Positions 23,923 through 32,839 of a stretch of 64,000 nucleotides of DNA are shown piece by piece. The translations under genes were made by a program, and so were the position numbers. The stretch lies in NCBI RefSeq assembly GCF_014649875.1, contig NZ_BMTW01000015.1, positions 62,001-126,000 of the forward strand, read 5' to 3'. Under the pieces are notes generated by a model. The model was not told the DNA's origin and made no database searches. It was given only the letters and a program-made list of their open reading frames with translations. Positions within the stretch are counted from its first letter, which is position 1. Every line of letters begins with the position of its first letter. The stretch is from Streptomyces rubiginosohelvolus. GTDB taxonomy: Bacteria; Actinomycetota; Actinomycetes; Streptomycetales; Streptomycetaceae.

Positions 23923-25092
23923 GTGAACAGACGAACCCACATCGAGGCCGCAGTGCGGGCCGCCGCGCCGCACGCTCTGCTGGCCGCCCTGCGCGCCGAG
24001 CTCATCAGCGCCTACGGGGCCCTCGCGGTGGAGCTGCACCTCGCCGACTACGGTCTGCGGGTCCTCACCTCGCTGGACGGGCCCGACGGCGAGAGCGAGC
24101 CGCTGTCCCTCCACAACAGCCCCGAGGGCCGGGCGTTCGGCAGCCAGGAACCCCGTGAGCAGCAGGTCCGGCACGACGACGCCGTCGATCACCACCTGCC
24201 CGTGACCGTCCGGGGCGAACGGCTCGGCATCCTCACCGTCCGGCTGCCCCAGACGCTGTCCACCCCGGAGCTGGTCGGCGAGCTGACCCACGTCGCCGAC
24301 CTGCTGGGACACGAGATCCTGGTCGCCGAACGGGACACCGACCTGTATCAGCGCGCCCGGCGCACCAGCCGTCTCACCCTGGCCGCCGAGATGCAGTGGC
24401 AGCTGCTGCCCGCCCGCGCCTGCACCGCCGCCGAGTTCGCCATCGGGGCCCAGCTGGAGCCCGCGTACGCCATACACGGCGACAACTTCGACTGGGCCGC
24501 CGACGGCGACGAGCTGACCCTCGCGGTGACCAACGGCATGGGCGAGGGCATACAGGCCTCCCTCCTCACCAACCTCGCCGTCAACGCCCTCCGCAACGCC
24601 CGCCGGGCCGGCATCGGCATCGCGGACCAGGCGGCCCTCGCCGACCAGGCCATCTACGACCAGCACCGCGGCGCCTCCCATGTCTCCACCCTGCTGCTCC
24701 GCTTCGAGCTGGCGACCGGCCGCGTCGGCGTCGTCGACGCGGGATCGCCGCAGCTGTGGATGCAGCGCGGCCGCTCGGTCCATCGGATGGAGCTGGAGGC
24801 GCAGCTGCCGCTCGGCATGTTCGAGGAGTCGCAGTACACGGTCCAGGAGTTCCACGTCGAGCCCGGCGACCGGCTGCTGCTGTTCAGCGACGGCGTGTAC
24901 GACGCGGTGTCCCCGCTCGGCGAGGCCTACGGGGACCGCATGCTGGCCCGCGCCATCCAGTCGACCCGGCTCCTGCCCGCCGCCACCGTGCCGCGCGCGA
25001 TCCTCGCCGAACTCGCGGAGTACCGGATCACGGAGACGCTCGACGACGCGCTGGTCCTGTGCCTGGACTGGTTCGGCCGGCAGAAGGACTGA
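23923..25092 (+). CDS. SpoIIE-type PP2C phosphatase
   Basis: 389 residues from GTG 23923; a weak GAGAG lies just upstream, and a TTG at 23866 is possible. An N-terminal GAF-like region (about 1-150) precedes the PPM/SpoIIE phosphatase domain (GDNFDWAADGDELTLAVTNGMGEG, later LLLFSDGVYDAVSP and DDALVLCL). Metal-binding Asp residues of motifs 1 and 2 are partly replaced (GDNFDW; TNGMGEG where DGMGHG is usual), so activity is not assured. It likely dephosphorylates an anti-sigma antagonist. Divergent from the MarR gene. Confidence 0.85.
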   Translation: MNRRTHIEAAVRAAAPHALLAALRAELISAYGALAVELHLADYGLRVLTSLDGPDGESEPLSLHNSPEGRAFGSQEPREQQVRHDDAVDHHLPVTVRGERLGILTVRLPQTLSTPELVGELTHVADLLGHEILVAERDTDLYQRARRTSRLTLAAEMQWQLLPARACTAAEFAIGAQLEPAYAIHGDNFDWAADGDELTLAVTNGMGEGIQASLLTNLAVNALRNARRAGIGIADQAALADQAIYDQHRGASHVSTLLLRFELATGRVGVVDAGSPQLWMQRGRSVHRMELEAQLPLGMFEESQYTVQEFHVEPGDRLLLFSDGVYDAVSPLGEAYGDRMLARAIQSTRLLPAATVPRAILAELAEYRITETLDDALVLCLDWFGRQKD

Positions 25093-25141
25093 CCGGAAGG
25101 GCTGACCAGGAGACAGGGCTGACCGGCCGGCCGGATACTCC

Positions 25142-25525
25142 CTAGGGCGCGTCGAAGGCGCGGCGGGAGGCCTCGATGTGGCCGATGTGCTCATGGGTCC
25201 AGTCGCACATCACATGGACCGTCCGGCGCAGGCCCTGCCCCGGCTCGGTGAGCGTGTACTCGACCCGCGGGGGCACGGTGGGGTGGACGCACCGCTCGAC
25301 GAGTCCGTAGCGCTCCAGCATCCGCAGGTTCTGGGTGAGCATCTTGTGGCTGATGCCCTCGACCTCGCCCCGCAGCTCGCTGAAGCGGAGAGTGCCCTCG
25401 CCCAGGGCCTCGATGATCAGGAGCGCCCACTTGTTGGCGACGTCGGAGAAGATCTCGCGCGCCAGCGAGTCCGCGCGCCGCAGATCCGCGTCCTCGGGCG
25501 AGCCGCTGAACTGTTTGGTCACCAT
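25142..25525 (-). CDS. HxlR-family transcriptional regulator
   Basis: 127 residues. Typical HxlR winged helix (FSDVANKWALLIIEALGEGTLRFSELRGEVEGISHKMLTQNLRMLERYGLV). Members respond to reactive aldehydes, quinones or redox change; the N-terminal Cys used by some is absent here. Divergent from the RidA gene, with candidate operator sequences in between. Confidence 0.9.
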   Translation of the reverse strand: MVTKQFSGSPEDADLRRADSLAREIFSDVANKWALLIIEALGEGTLRFSELRGEVEGISHKMLTQNLRMLERYGLVERCVHPTVPPRVEYTLTEPGQGLRRTVHVMCDWTHEHIGHIEASRRAFDAP

Positions 25526-25547
25526 GAGGTTCCCCTGTCACCCAAAA

Positions 25548-25571
25548 GTGCGTTCTTCCTTGTCGACGCAC
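25548..25571. promoter_or_regulatory. Inverted repeat in the HxlR-RidA spacer
   Basis: GTGCGT and ACGCAC arms with 12 bp between, in the 142-bp divergent spacer. Further right the hexamer GTAACC occurs twice. Either could be the HxlR site; neither is proven. Confidence 0.35.
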
Positions 25572-25667
25572 ACTCTCCTACGGTTCCTGAGTAACCACAA
25601 GTGACCGGTAACCGTCCGGTCCGGTGGAGAACGGGGGCACGGCCCCCAGGACGAGGAGGCGAGAGGT

Positions 25668-26078
25668 ATGGCCATCACCCTGGTGAACCCGAGCGGACTG
25701 CCGGAGATCGGCGCCTACCGGCAGGTGTCGGTCGCGACCGGATCGAAGCTGGTCTTCATTGCCGGGCAGGTCGCCTGGGACGCGGACGGCGCCACCGTCG
25801 GTGCGGGCGACCTCGCCGCGCAGGTCGAGCAGTGTTACGTCAACATCGGCACGGCCCTCACCGCGGTCGGCGGCACGTTCGCGGACGTCGCGAAGCTGAC
25901 CGTGTACGTCGTGGACTGGACGCCCGAGAAGATGCCGCTGTTCCTGGAGGGCGTGGCCCGGGCCGCAGCGCGACTGGGGACCACCCCCGTACCGCCCGGC
26001 ACGCTGGTGGGCGTCGCGGCTCTGGACGTCCCCGACCACCTGGTCGAGGTCGAGGCCACCGCCGTCCTCGACTCCTGA
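25668..26078 (+). CDS. RidA-family protein
   Basis: 136 residues from ATG 25668 with GGAGGCGAGAGG upstream. RidA/YjgF fold: VNPSGLPEIGAYRQVSVATGSKLVFIAGQVAWD at the start, the trimer-interface QVEQCYVNIGTALTAVGG, and VEVEATAVL at the end. RidA members hydrolyse reactive enamines or imines; the conserved Arg normally in the late EVEAIAVR position is not seen, so deaminase activity is uncertain. Likely controlled by the divergent HxlR gene. Confidence 0.9.
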   Translation: MAITLVNPSGLPEIGAYRQVSVATGSKLVFIAGQVAWDADGATVGAGDLAAQVEQCYVNIGTALTAVGGTFADVAKLTVYVVDWTPEKMPLFLEGVARAAARLGTTPVPPGTLVGVAALDVPDHLVEVEATAVLDS

Positions 26079-26114
26079 GAAGGGAGCCGGCCGTCAGGGG
26101 GGAGCCGGCCGGGC

Positions 26115-26588
26115 TCAGGTGCTGAGCTGGAACTCCGCGCGGATCCGCTTGCCCACCGGCACCCGCTCGGCGGTGAGCCGGTCGCAGAGCGCCACGACGA
26201 TCTCCATGCCGTGGCCGCCGAGACGGGACGGGTCGGGGGCGTACAGCACGGGCATCGCGGTGCTGCTGTCGTACACCGTGACGCTGATGCGCTCCGCGTT
26301 GCCCTCCAGCTCCAGCATGTAGGGCCCGTGGCTGTAGCGGTCGGCGTTGGTCACCAGCTCACTGACGGCCAGCATCAGATCGCTGCGCGTGTGCTCGCCG
26401 ATCCGGGCGAGGCACTCCACCGTGAGCCTCGTCAGGAAGCGGTCGGCGAGCGCACGGGCCAGCGCGATGCAGCCAGGCTCGCCGTCGAAGACCTCGGCGC
26501 TGAGCAGTACCTCGGCGGAGGGCGGTACCTCGACGGAAGCCGGCGCCTGACCCGGTTCTTCCGGTGGGGAGGTGACCTGTTCGTTCAT
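26115..26588 (-). CDS. Anti-sigma-factor-type ATP-binding protein (HATPase)
   Basis: 157 residues from ATG 26588 (GGAG just upstream); a GTG at 26663 would add 25 residues without a proper site. HATPase_c_2 domain with the N-box ELVTNADRYSHG and G-box RLGGHGMEIV. Such SpoIIAB/RsbW-like proteins bind a sigma factor or phosphorylate an antagonist. It is near the SigB-type sigma gene and several PP2C phosphatases, so it may belong to that switch. Confidence 0.88.
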   Translation of the reverse strand: MNEQVTSPPEEPGQAPASVEVPPSAEVLLSAEVFDGEPGCIALARALADRFLTRLTVECLARIGEHTRSDLMLAVSELVTNADRYSHGPYMLELEGNAERISVTVYDSSTAMPVLYAPDPSRLGGHGMEIVVALCDRLTAERVPVGKRIRAEFQLST

Positions 26589-26684
26589 GTGCTCCAGCCA
26601 GGGCGCCGCAGTGAGGTCGGAGACCTTTTCCGCCAATCGTCTACCCGTGGCGAACGATCCCACTCCAGGAGATCCGGACCGATC

Positions 26685-27128
26685 CTACGCACGTCCGGGC
26701 AGCCGCACCACGGTCACGAAGAACTCGTCGATCTGGCGGACGGCCGCGATGAACTGGTCGAGGTCCACCGGCTTCGTCACGTAGGCGTTGGCGTGCAGCT
26801 TGTAACTGCGCAGGATGTCCTCCTCGGCCGAGGAGGTGGTGAGGACGACCACGGGGATGAGGGCGAGTTCGGGGTCGCCCTTGATCTGCTCCAGCACCTG
26901 CCGGCCGTCGTACTTGGGCAGGTTCAGGTCCAGCAGCACCAGGTCGGGGCGGGGGGCCTCGGCGTACTCGCCGCGTCGGTAGAGGAAGTCCAGCGCCTCC
27001 TGCCCGTCGCGCACGACGTGCAGGGTGTTGCGGATCTTGTTGTCCTCGAAGGCCTCACGGGTCATCAGCTCGTCGCCGGGGTCGTCCTCGACGAGCAGGA
27101 CCTCGATGGGCTGCACAGGGGTGTTCAC
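26685..27128 (-). CDS. Single-domain response regulator (Rcp1/CheY type)
   Basis: 147 residues, only a receiver domain: EVLLVEDDPGDELM, phospho-Asp in LVLLDLNLPKYDG, Thr in VVLTTSS and Lys in YVTKPVDL. With no output domain it must act by protein contact. The GTG start overlaps the kinase stop by four bases (GTGA), so the two are translationally coupled and should be a pair. Confidence 0.92.
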   Translation of the reverse strand: MNTPVQPIEVLLVEDDPGDELMTREAFEDNKIRNTLHVVRDGQEALDFLYRRGEYAEAPRPDLVLLDLNLPKYDGRQVLEQIKGDPELALIPVVVLTTSSAEEDILRSYKLHANAYVTKPVDLDQFIAAVRQIDEFFVTVVRLPGRA

Positions 27129-28756
27129 GAAGCGTCTCCCGACTGGCTGGTGAGCTGGGCGTGAGCGAGCAGCTCCGCCGTGGTGTGGGTGGGCGCCTCG
27201 GGCGCGACGGGCAGGGTGAAGTGGATCCGGGTGCCTTCGCCTGGTTCGGGCTCCAGCCAGATCCGGCCACCGTGGAACTCGATGATCTTCCGGCAGAGTG
27301 CCAGACCGATGCCCGTGCCGTCGTACTCGTCCCGGGCGTGCAGCCGCTGGAAGATGACGAACACCTTGTCCGCGAACTCGGGCGCGATCCCGATCCCGTT
27401 GTCCGACACGGTCAGGTGCCAGTTCTCGTCCTCGCGCTCGCAGTCGACGGTGATCCGGGGCGGACGGTCGGGGTGGCGGAACTTCACCGCGTTGCCGACG
27501 AGGTTCTGCCAGACCATGGTGAGGGCGGTGGCGTCCCCGACGAGCTCCGGCAGCTCCTCGGGCCGTTCGACGACCGCCCCCGACTCCTCGACCGCCGTGG
27601 CCAGATTGCCCAGGGCACGGTCGAGCGACCGCCCCAGGTCGACGGGCTTCCAGCTCTCGTGGACCCGGCCCACCCGCGAGAAGGTCAGCAGGTCGTTGAT
27701 GAGCACCTGCATGCGCTTGGCGCCGTCCACCGCGAAGGCGATGTACTGCTTGCCCCGGTCGTCCAGCTCCGTCCCGTACCGCTTCTCCAGCAGCTGGCAG
27801 AACGAGGCGACCTTGCGCAAAGGCTCCTGAAGGTCGTGCGATGCGACGTACGCGAACTGCTCCAGCTCGGAGTTGGAGCGGCGCAGTTCCTGCGTCTGGT
27901 CCGCCAGCAGGTCTTCCCGCTTCTGCGTCTCGGCCAGCTCGTCGGAGAGCCGCTGGCGCATGTTCTCCACGGCCCCGGCCACGGCCTGGACGTCGGAAGG
28001 GCCCTCGATCTCGATCCGGCGGTCGAAGGTGCCCGAGCGCACCGCCTCAGATGCCGCACGCAGCCGGTTCAGCGGCATGCCCACCACCCGGTGCAGCAGG
28101 ACGCTCAGCGCCACGATGGTCAGCACGAGAACGCCGAGCAGGATGCCCACCACCCAGTCGCGGGTGGAGCGCGCGGCGTTCAGGTCGGCCCGCGCCCGGT
28201 CACGGGCCTCGGCCAGATGCCCCTGCTGGGCGGTGTAAGCGCGCCGCAGGCTGTCGAACTCCGTCTTGCTGCTCTGGAGCTGCGCGGTGGTGCCGGAGCG
28301 GCTGGGACCGCCCTCCCGCACCGCCGCGATCAACGGCTCGGCCTTGTCCCGCCGCCACCGGCCGGCTGCTGCCTCGATGGCGTCGAGGTCATTCGTGAGT
28401 CGCTCGTCGTCGCCGACCAGCTCCCGGGCCTGAGCCAGCCGCTCCAGCTCTGCGCTCTTCCCTGCCTCGTACGGCTCCAGGAAGGAGCGGTCACCGGTCA
28501 GGGCGAACCCCCGGACCCCCGTCTCCTGGTCGAGCAGGGCGTTCTGCAGCTGGAAGGAGACCGATCGCGCCGGCTGGATACGGTCCACCAGCTCGTCGGT
28601 GCGCTCCGACATCCGGGACAGCACCAGTCCGCCGACCACCAGGCAGCCGCAGACGACCACGACGAAACCGCCGAGTATCAGATGGACCCAGGACTGCACC
28701 GGCAGCCGAGCGGCGAGGCTCGTTCCCGGTGTCCCCTTGGTGCTGTCAGTGCTCAT
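27125..28756 (-). CDS. CHASE3/HAMP sensor histidine kinase
   Basis: 543 residues from ATG 28756. TM helix at about 23-46, an extracytoplasmic CHASE3 domain at about 50-190 (LLDQETGVRGFALTGD), a second TM at about 195-218, HAMP, a coiled coil, a HisKA domain with FAYVASHDLQEPLRKV (phospho-His) and an HATPase domain with NAVKFRH and DNGIGI motifs. It resembles bacteriophytochrome-associated kinases that pair with Rcp1-type regulators. Its start overlaps the end of the upstream RR-PP2C gene by 11 bp, and its end overlaps the receiver gene by 4 bp: a three-gene signalling operon. Confidence 0.92.
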   Translation of the reverse strand: MSTDSTKGTPGTSLAARLPVQSWVHLILGGFVVVVCGCLVVGGLVLSRMSERTDELVDRIQPARSVSFQLQNALLDQETGVRGFALTGDRSFLEPYEAGKSAELERLAQARELVGDDERLTNDLDAIEAAAGRWRRDKAEPLIAAVREGGPSRSGTTAQLQSSKTEFDSLRRAYTAQQGHLAEARDRARADLNAARSTRDWVVGILLGVLVLTIVALSVLLHRVVGMPLNRLRAASEAVRSGTFDRRIEIEGPSDVQAVAGAVENMRQRLSDELAETQKREDLLADQTQELRRSNSELEQFAYVASHDLQEPLRKVASFCQLLEKRYGTELDDRGKQYIAFAVDGAKRMQVLINDLLTFSRVGRVHESWKPVDLGRSLDRALGNLATAVEESGAVVERPEELPELVGDATALTMVWQNLVGNAVKFRHPDRPPRITVDCEREDENWHLTVSDNGIGIAPEFADKVFVIFQRLHARDEYDGTGIGLALCRKIIEFHGGRIWLEPEPGEGTRIHFTLPVAPEAPTHTTAELLAHAQLTSQSGDAS

Positions 28757-30011
28757 CGTCTTCCGATCCCCAGGCCAGGTGCAGTACGGCCACATCGTCC
28801 GCGAGCCCGCCGTACGGCGCGGCCCCCTCGGCGGCTCCCGCCACCAGGGCGTCGACGAACGCGGAGGCCGGCAGATGCCCGTTGTCCTGCGCCATCGCCA
28901 GCAGCCCTTCTTCGCCCAGGCGGCTTTCCGGTCCGTCGCGCCCCTCGAAGAGGCCGTCGGTGAAGAGCACCAGGCCCGCTCCGGGCGACAGCGGAATGTC
29001 CACCGTCGGCCATCGGCCCATTCCGGGCAGCAGCCCGAGTGCCATGCCGCCTTCCGGCTCGACCCACGTCACACCGGTGCCCTGGCGCAGCAGCAGGCCG
29101 GGGTGACCGGCCCGCAGGATCTCGACGCTTCGCCGGTCCGGCGGGAACACCAGGGAAGTGACCGTGGCGAACACATGCGCGTCCGAGCGCTCGGCGACCA
29201 GGATCTCCTCCAGCAGGGCGATCTGGTCGACGTGGGACGTGCCGCACAGTACGGCGGTACGCCAGGCCACCCGCAGACACACACCGAGCGCGGCCTCGGC
29301 CGCACCGTGCCCGGAAACATCGCCGATCACCGCGTGCACCGTGCCGTCCGCGGTCTGTACGACGTCGTAGAAGTCACCGCTCAGCAGCCCGTGGACACGA
29401 CCCGGCTCGTAACGGGCGCGGGCCCGGAACAAGTCGTCCCGCAGTAGCGGTACGGGCAGCAGACCACGCTCCAGCCGGGCGTTCTCCTGGGCCATCAGCT
29501 GGTTGGCGCGCAGTGCCGCGGCGGCCCGCTCGACCTCCTTGCGCTGCAGGGCGTAGCGGATCGCGCGCGACAGGATCTCGGGGCCCAGCCGGCCTTTCAC
29601 CAGGTAGTCCTGGGCGCCTCCGGCGACCGCGCGGAGCCCGGTGCCCGAGTCCTCCAGGCCGGTGAGGACGACGATCGCGGCCTCGCCGTCGGTCTCCAGG
29701 ATCTGACGCACGGCGTCCAGGCCGTGGGCGTCGGGAAGATGAAGATCGAGCAGCACGCACACCGGCGCGGTCGAGGCGCGCAGGAACGTGCGGGCCTCAC
29801 CCAGTGTCTTGCACCAGGTGAGGGCGGAGTCCAGCTCGCTGTCCGAGAGCATCTCCTCGACGAGCAGCGCGTCACCGGCGTCGTCCTCGACCAGCAGGAT
29901 CGTCGCGGTCCACAGCGGAGACTCGGGATGGTGGGGGATGCCGACCTGCTGGGTCGGGATACCGGGCGCGCCCGCAGGAATCTGCGATGTGCCCACGGGT
30001 GACTCGGTCAA
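28746..30011 (-). CDS. Response regulator-PP2C (SpoIIE) phosphatase fusion
   Basis: About 421 residues if it starts at TTG 30011 (AGAGGG eight bases upstream); GTG 29996 is an alternative. Receiver domain at about 25-145 (ILLVEDDAGDALLVEE, phospho-Asp in CVLLDLHLPDAHG, Lys in DYLVKGRLG), a short linker and a SpoIIE phosphatase domain (LLSGDFYDVV, VIGDVSGHGA, LFTDGLFEGRD, DDVAVLHL) with intact metal-binding Asp residues. Same architecture as RsbU-like phosphatases activated by phosphorylation. First gene of the operon with the CHASE3 kinase, which probably phosphorylates it. Confidence 0.9.
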   Translation of the reverse strand: MTESPVGTSQIPAGAPGIPTQQVGIPHHPESPLWTATILLVEDDAGDALLVEEMLSDSELDSALTWCKTLGEARTFLRASTAPVCVLLDLHLPDAHGLDAVRQILETDGEAAIVVLTGLEDSGTGLRAVAGGAQDYLVKGRLGPEILSRAIRYALQRKEVERAAAALRANQLMAQENARLERGLLPVPLLRDDLFRARARYEPGRVHGLLSGDFYDVVQTADGTVHAVIGDVSGHGAAEAALGVCLRVAWRTAVLCGTSHVDQIALLEEILVAERSDAHVFATVTSLVFPPDRRSVEILRAGHPGLLLRQGTGVTWVEPEGGMALGLLPGMGRWPTVDIPLSPGAGLVLFTDGLFEGRDGPESRLGEEGLLAMAQDNGHLPASAFVDALVAGAAEGAAPYGGLADDVAVLHLAWGSEDDEH

Positions 30012-30116
30012 GCCTTCACCCTCTCGTGCGACGGCACGGTGCGTCCGGCCTGATCGTCGCAAAGCATATGCGAGGGATACGTCCCGTCGGCCCCCGCCCG
30101 GAAGAGCGGACGGCAC

Positions 30117-30148
30117 GAAGCCGCCCGCCCGTAGGGGCGGACGGCTTC
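30117..30148 (-). terminator. Terminator of the SigB-type sigma gene
   Basis: Stem 30117-30130 with 30135-30148, 14 bp with one mismatch and a 4-nt loop (GAAGCCG outer arm). It lies 36 bp beyond the sigma stop codon and upstream of the RR-PP2C operon. Confidence 0.7.
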
Positions 30149-30183
30149 GGACTCGGGACGGGACCCGAACGGTGTGCGGGATC

Positions 30184-31080
30184 TCACGCCTCGACGCTCA
30201 TACCCTTGCGCAACTGCTGGACGATCCGGCTGAGCAACCGCGACACATGCATCTGGGAAACGCCCAGCTCAGCCCCGATCTGCGACTGCGTCATCTCCGC
30301 CCCGAACCGCATCTGCACGATGCGGCGCTCCCGGTCGTCGAGCTGCTCCAGCAGCGGGGCCAGGGTGTGCAGGTTCTCGACGGTCTCCATGCCCGGATCC
30401 GCCTCGCCGAGCACATCGGCGTACGCCCGCTGCTCCTGGCCGGAGTCGCTGTCCGCGGACGGGGTGTCCAGCGAACCGGCCGAGTAGCCGTTGGCGGCCA
30501 CGAGCCCCTCGATGATCTCCTCCTCGGGGAGGTCGAGGTGGGCGGCCAGCTCCTTGACGGTGGGGTCGCGGTCGAGCTTGGCGGAGAGCTGCTCCTTCGC
30601 CTTGGCCAGGTCCACGCGCAGCTCCTGGAGCCGCCGCGGCACGTGCACCGACCAGGTGGTGTCGCGGAAGAACCGCTTGATCTCCCCGACGATGTAGGGC
30701 ACGGCGAAGGTGGCGAACTCGACCTCGCGGGAGAGGTCGAACCGGTCGATCGCCTTGATCAGGCCGATCGTGCCGACCTGGATGATGTCCTCGGTGTCGT
30801 CGCCGCCGCGGTTGCGGAACCGGGACGCGGCGAAACGCACCAGGGAGAGGTTCATCTCGATGAGGGTGTTGCGCGCGTACTGGTGCTCGTGCGTGCCCTC
30901 CTCCAGCGTCTGGAGGCGGTCGAAGAAGATCTTGGAGAGGGCGCGGGCGTCCTGCGGGGCCACCTTCCCGGCGTCCTCGATCCAGGGCAGCTCCCCCGTG
31001 ACGTCCGCTGCCTGCGTGCCGATCCGGCCGTCGCTCAACTGCGCCGTACTTCCGGTGGCTCGCGCCGACATCGTCGTCAT
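30184..31080 (-). CDS. SigB/SigF-family stress sigma factor
   Basis: 298 residues from ATG 31080 (GGAGGG seven bases upstream). Group 3 sigma factor with regions 2 (LIEMNLSLVRFAASRFRNRGGDDTEDIIQVGTIGLIKAIDRF), 3 (VPRRLQELRVDLAKAKEQL) and 4 (MRFGAEMTQSQIGAELGVSQMHVSRLLSRI). The family is controlled by partner switching with HATPase anti-sigma and STAS antagonists; Streptomyces has several paralogues (SigB, F, G, H and others), so I give no symbol. Divergent from the SDR gene across 229 bp that include an AT-rich tract at about 31150-31172. Confidence 0.92.
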   Translation of the reverse strand: MTTMSARATGSTAQLSDGRIGTQAADVTGELPWIEDAGKVAPQDARALSKIFFDRLQTLEEGTHEHQYARNTLIEMNLSLVRFAASRFRNRGGDDTEDIIQVGTIGLIKAIDRFDLSREVEFATFAVPYIVGEIKRFFRDTTWSVHVPRRLQELRVDLAKAKEQLSAKLDRDPTVKELAAHLDLPEEEIIEGLVAANGYSAGSLDTPSADSDSGQEQRAYADVLGEADPGMETVENLHTLAPLLEQLDDRERRIVQMRFGAEMTQSQIGAELGVSQMHVSRLLSRIVQQLRKGMSVEA

Positions 31081-31309
31081 GATGACGCCCTCCCTGTTGA
31101 CCAGTGCATGTGTGTCGGACCAGCGCCTGCCCCGCCTTCGCGAAGTCATGCACATCTTTTTCAGATTTCTTCGATCGCCCTCCGGACGCCCCGCCTGCGG
31201 CACCCGTTCGCCCGAACGGAGCAGTGGCCCGCGCATGGCAAACTTGAGCGGGGTGTTTCGGCCTGCGGTGACCCACGACCCGCGGCGAGAAGATGACAGA
31301 GGAACGGCA

Positions 31310-32794
31310 ATGACGGTGACAGAGGACAGCCCGGAGTTCGCTCCCGGAATCGAGGATTTCGGTCCCGGAATCGACCCGGAGCGGCTGGCCGTCTGCCTGA
31401 GCGTGCTCGACGAGCTCGACAAGATCGAGGTGGACCACCCGGACGCGATCCTCGTCCGCCGTGCCACCGCCGGGATCTACCGCACCGTGAAGCAGCGCCG
31501 CCGCCAGGAGCGCCGCGCCGCCAAGACCGCCCACGACCGGGCCGTCACCGAGGCCACGGCGACCGGCTCGGCCGAGCGCATCGACGACGAGACGCAGGGC
31601 GTGCTGCCCTCCTCCTCCGCCCAGGCCGAGATCGCGGGCATCCTCCAGCGGCCCAGGTCCTGCTACATCTGCAAGACGCGGTACGTCGAGGTGGACGCGT
31701 TCTACCACCAGCTCTGCCAGCCCTGCGCCCAGGAGAACCGCGCCCGCCGCGACGCCCGTACGGACCTGACCGGACGCCGGGCGCTGCTCACCGGCGGCCG
31801 GGCGAAGATCGGCATGTACATCGCGCTGCGGCTGCTGCGCGACGGCGCGCACACCACCATCACCACCCGCTTCCCCAACGACGCGATCCGCCGCTTCAAG
31901 GCGATGGAGGACAGCGACGAGTGGATCCACCGGCTGAAGATCGTCGGCATCGACCTCCGCGACCCGGCCCAGGTCGTCGCGCTGGCCGACTCCGTCGCCG
32001 CCGAGGGGCCGCTGGACATCCTGATCAACAACGCCGCCCAGACCGTGCGCCGCTCCCCGGGGGCCTACAGCGAGCTGGTGAGCGCGGAGTCGGCGCCGCT
32101 GCCCGCGGGCGAGCTGCCCGCCGCCGAGGTCATCGGCACCTTCAACAGCGGTTCGGTCGACCGGGTCGCCGCCCTGCCCAGCGCCCGCAAGGAGGGCCTG
32201 AGCGCCCAGGAGGTCACCGACCTCGCCCTGGTCACCGGCTCCGCATCGCCGGCCCGGATCGCGGCGGGCACCGCGATCGACGCGGGCGGCCTCGTACCCG
32301 ACCTGCACGACACCAACAGCTGGATCCAGACGGTCGACGAGGTCGAGCCGATCGAGCTTCTCGAAGTCCAGCTCTGCAACTCCACCGCACCGTTCATCCT
32401 GATCAGCCGACTGCGCCCGGCGATGGCCGCGACCGCAGCGAAGCACGCGTACGTCGTCAACGTATCGGCGATGGAGGGCGTCTTCAGCCGTGGCTACAAG
32501 GGCGCGGGCCACCCGCACACCAACATGGCCAAGGCCGCGCTCAACATGCTGACGCGTACCAGCGCCCAGGAGATGTTCGAGAAGGACGGCATCCTGATGA
32601 CGGCCGTGGACACCGGCTGGATCACCGACGAGCGCCCGCACCCGGACAAGATGCGCCTCGCCGATGAGGGCTTCCACGCCCCGCTCGACCTGGTCGACGG
32701 CGCGGCCCGGGTCTACGACCCGATCGTGCGCGGTGAGGGCGGAGAGGCCCTCCACGGCTGCTTCCTCAAGGACTACGCCCCGGCGAACTGGTAA
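31310..32794 (+). CDS. SDR-family protein with N-terminal zinc ribbon
   Basis: 494 residues from ATG 31310 (GAGGAA six bases upstream). A novel N-terminal helical region (about 1-112) leads to a four-Cys zinc-ribbon-like motif (Cys118, Cys121, Cys136, Cys139). The short-chain dehydrogenase domain starts at about 150: nucleotide loop LLTGGRAKIG, then INNAAQT. Where the catalytic YxxxK is expected the sequence is HTNMAK, so Thr404-x-x-x-Lys408. The Tyr is therefore missing and classic oxidoreductase chemistry is doubtful. It is divergent from the SigB-type gene, and both may be stress-linked. Confidence 0.85.
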   Translation: MTVTEDSPEFAPGIEDFGPGIDPERLAVCLSVLDELDKIEVDHPDAILVRRATAGIYRTVKQRRRQERRAAKTAHDRAVTEATATGSAERIDDETQGVLPSSSAQAEIAGILQRPRSCYICKTRYVEVDAFYHQLCQPCAQENRARRDARTDLTGRRALLTGGRAKIGMYIALRLLRDGAHTTITTRFPNDAIRRFKAMEDSDEWIHRLKIVGIDLRDPAQVVALADSVAAEGPLDILINNAAQTVRRSPGAYSELVSAESAPLPAGELPAAEVIGTFNSGSVDRVAALPSARKEGLSAQEVTDLALVTGSASPARIAAGTAIDAGGLVPDLHDTNSWIQTVDEVEPIELLEVQLCNSTAPFILISRLRPAMAATAAKHAYVVNVSAMEGVFSRGYKGAGHPHTNMAKAALNMLTRTSAQEMFEKDGILMTAVDTGWITDERPHPDKMRLADEGFHAPLDLVDGAARVYDPIVRGEGGEALHGCFLKDYAPANW

Positions 32795-32839
32795 TCCCGA
32801 CGGCCCAACCGGCCCGACGGTCTCCGCGCGGCGGCCGGG

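Noticed and set aside
29190..29203. CCGAGCGCTCGG palindrome as a further LacI operator
   Set aside because: It lies inside the RR-PP2C coding region and differs from the GAGAGCGCTCTC core; coding GC bias explains it.
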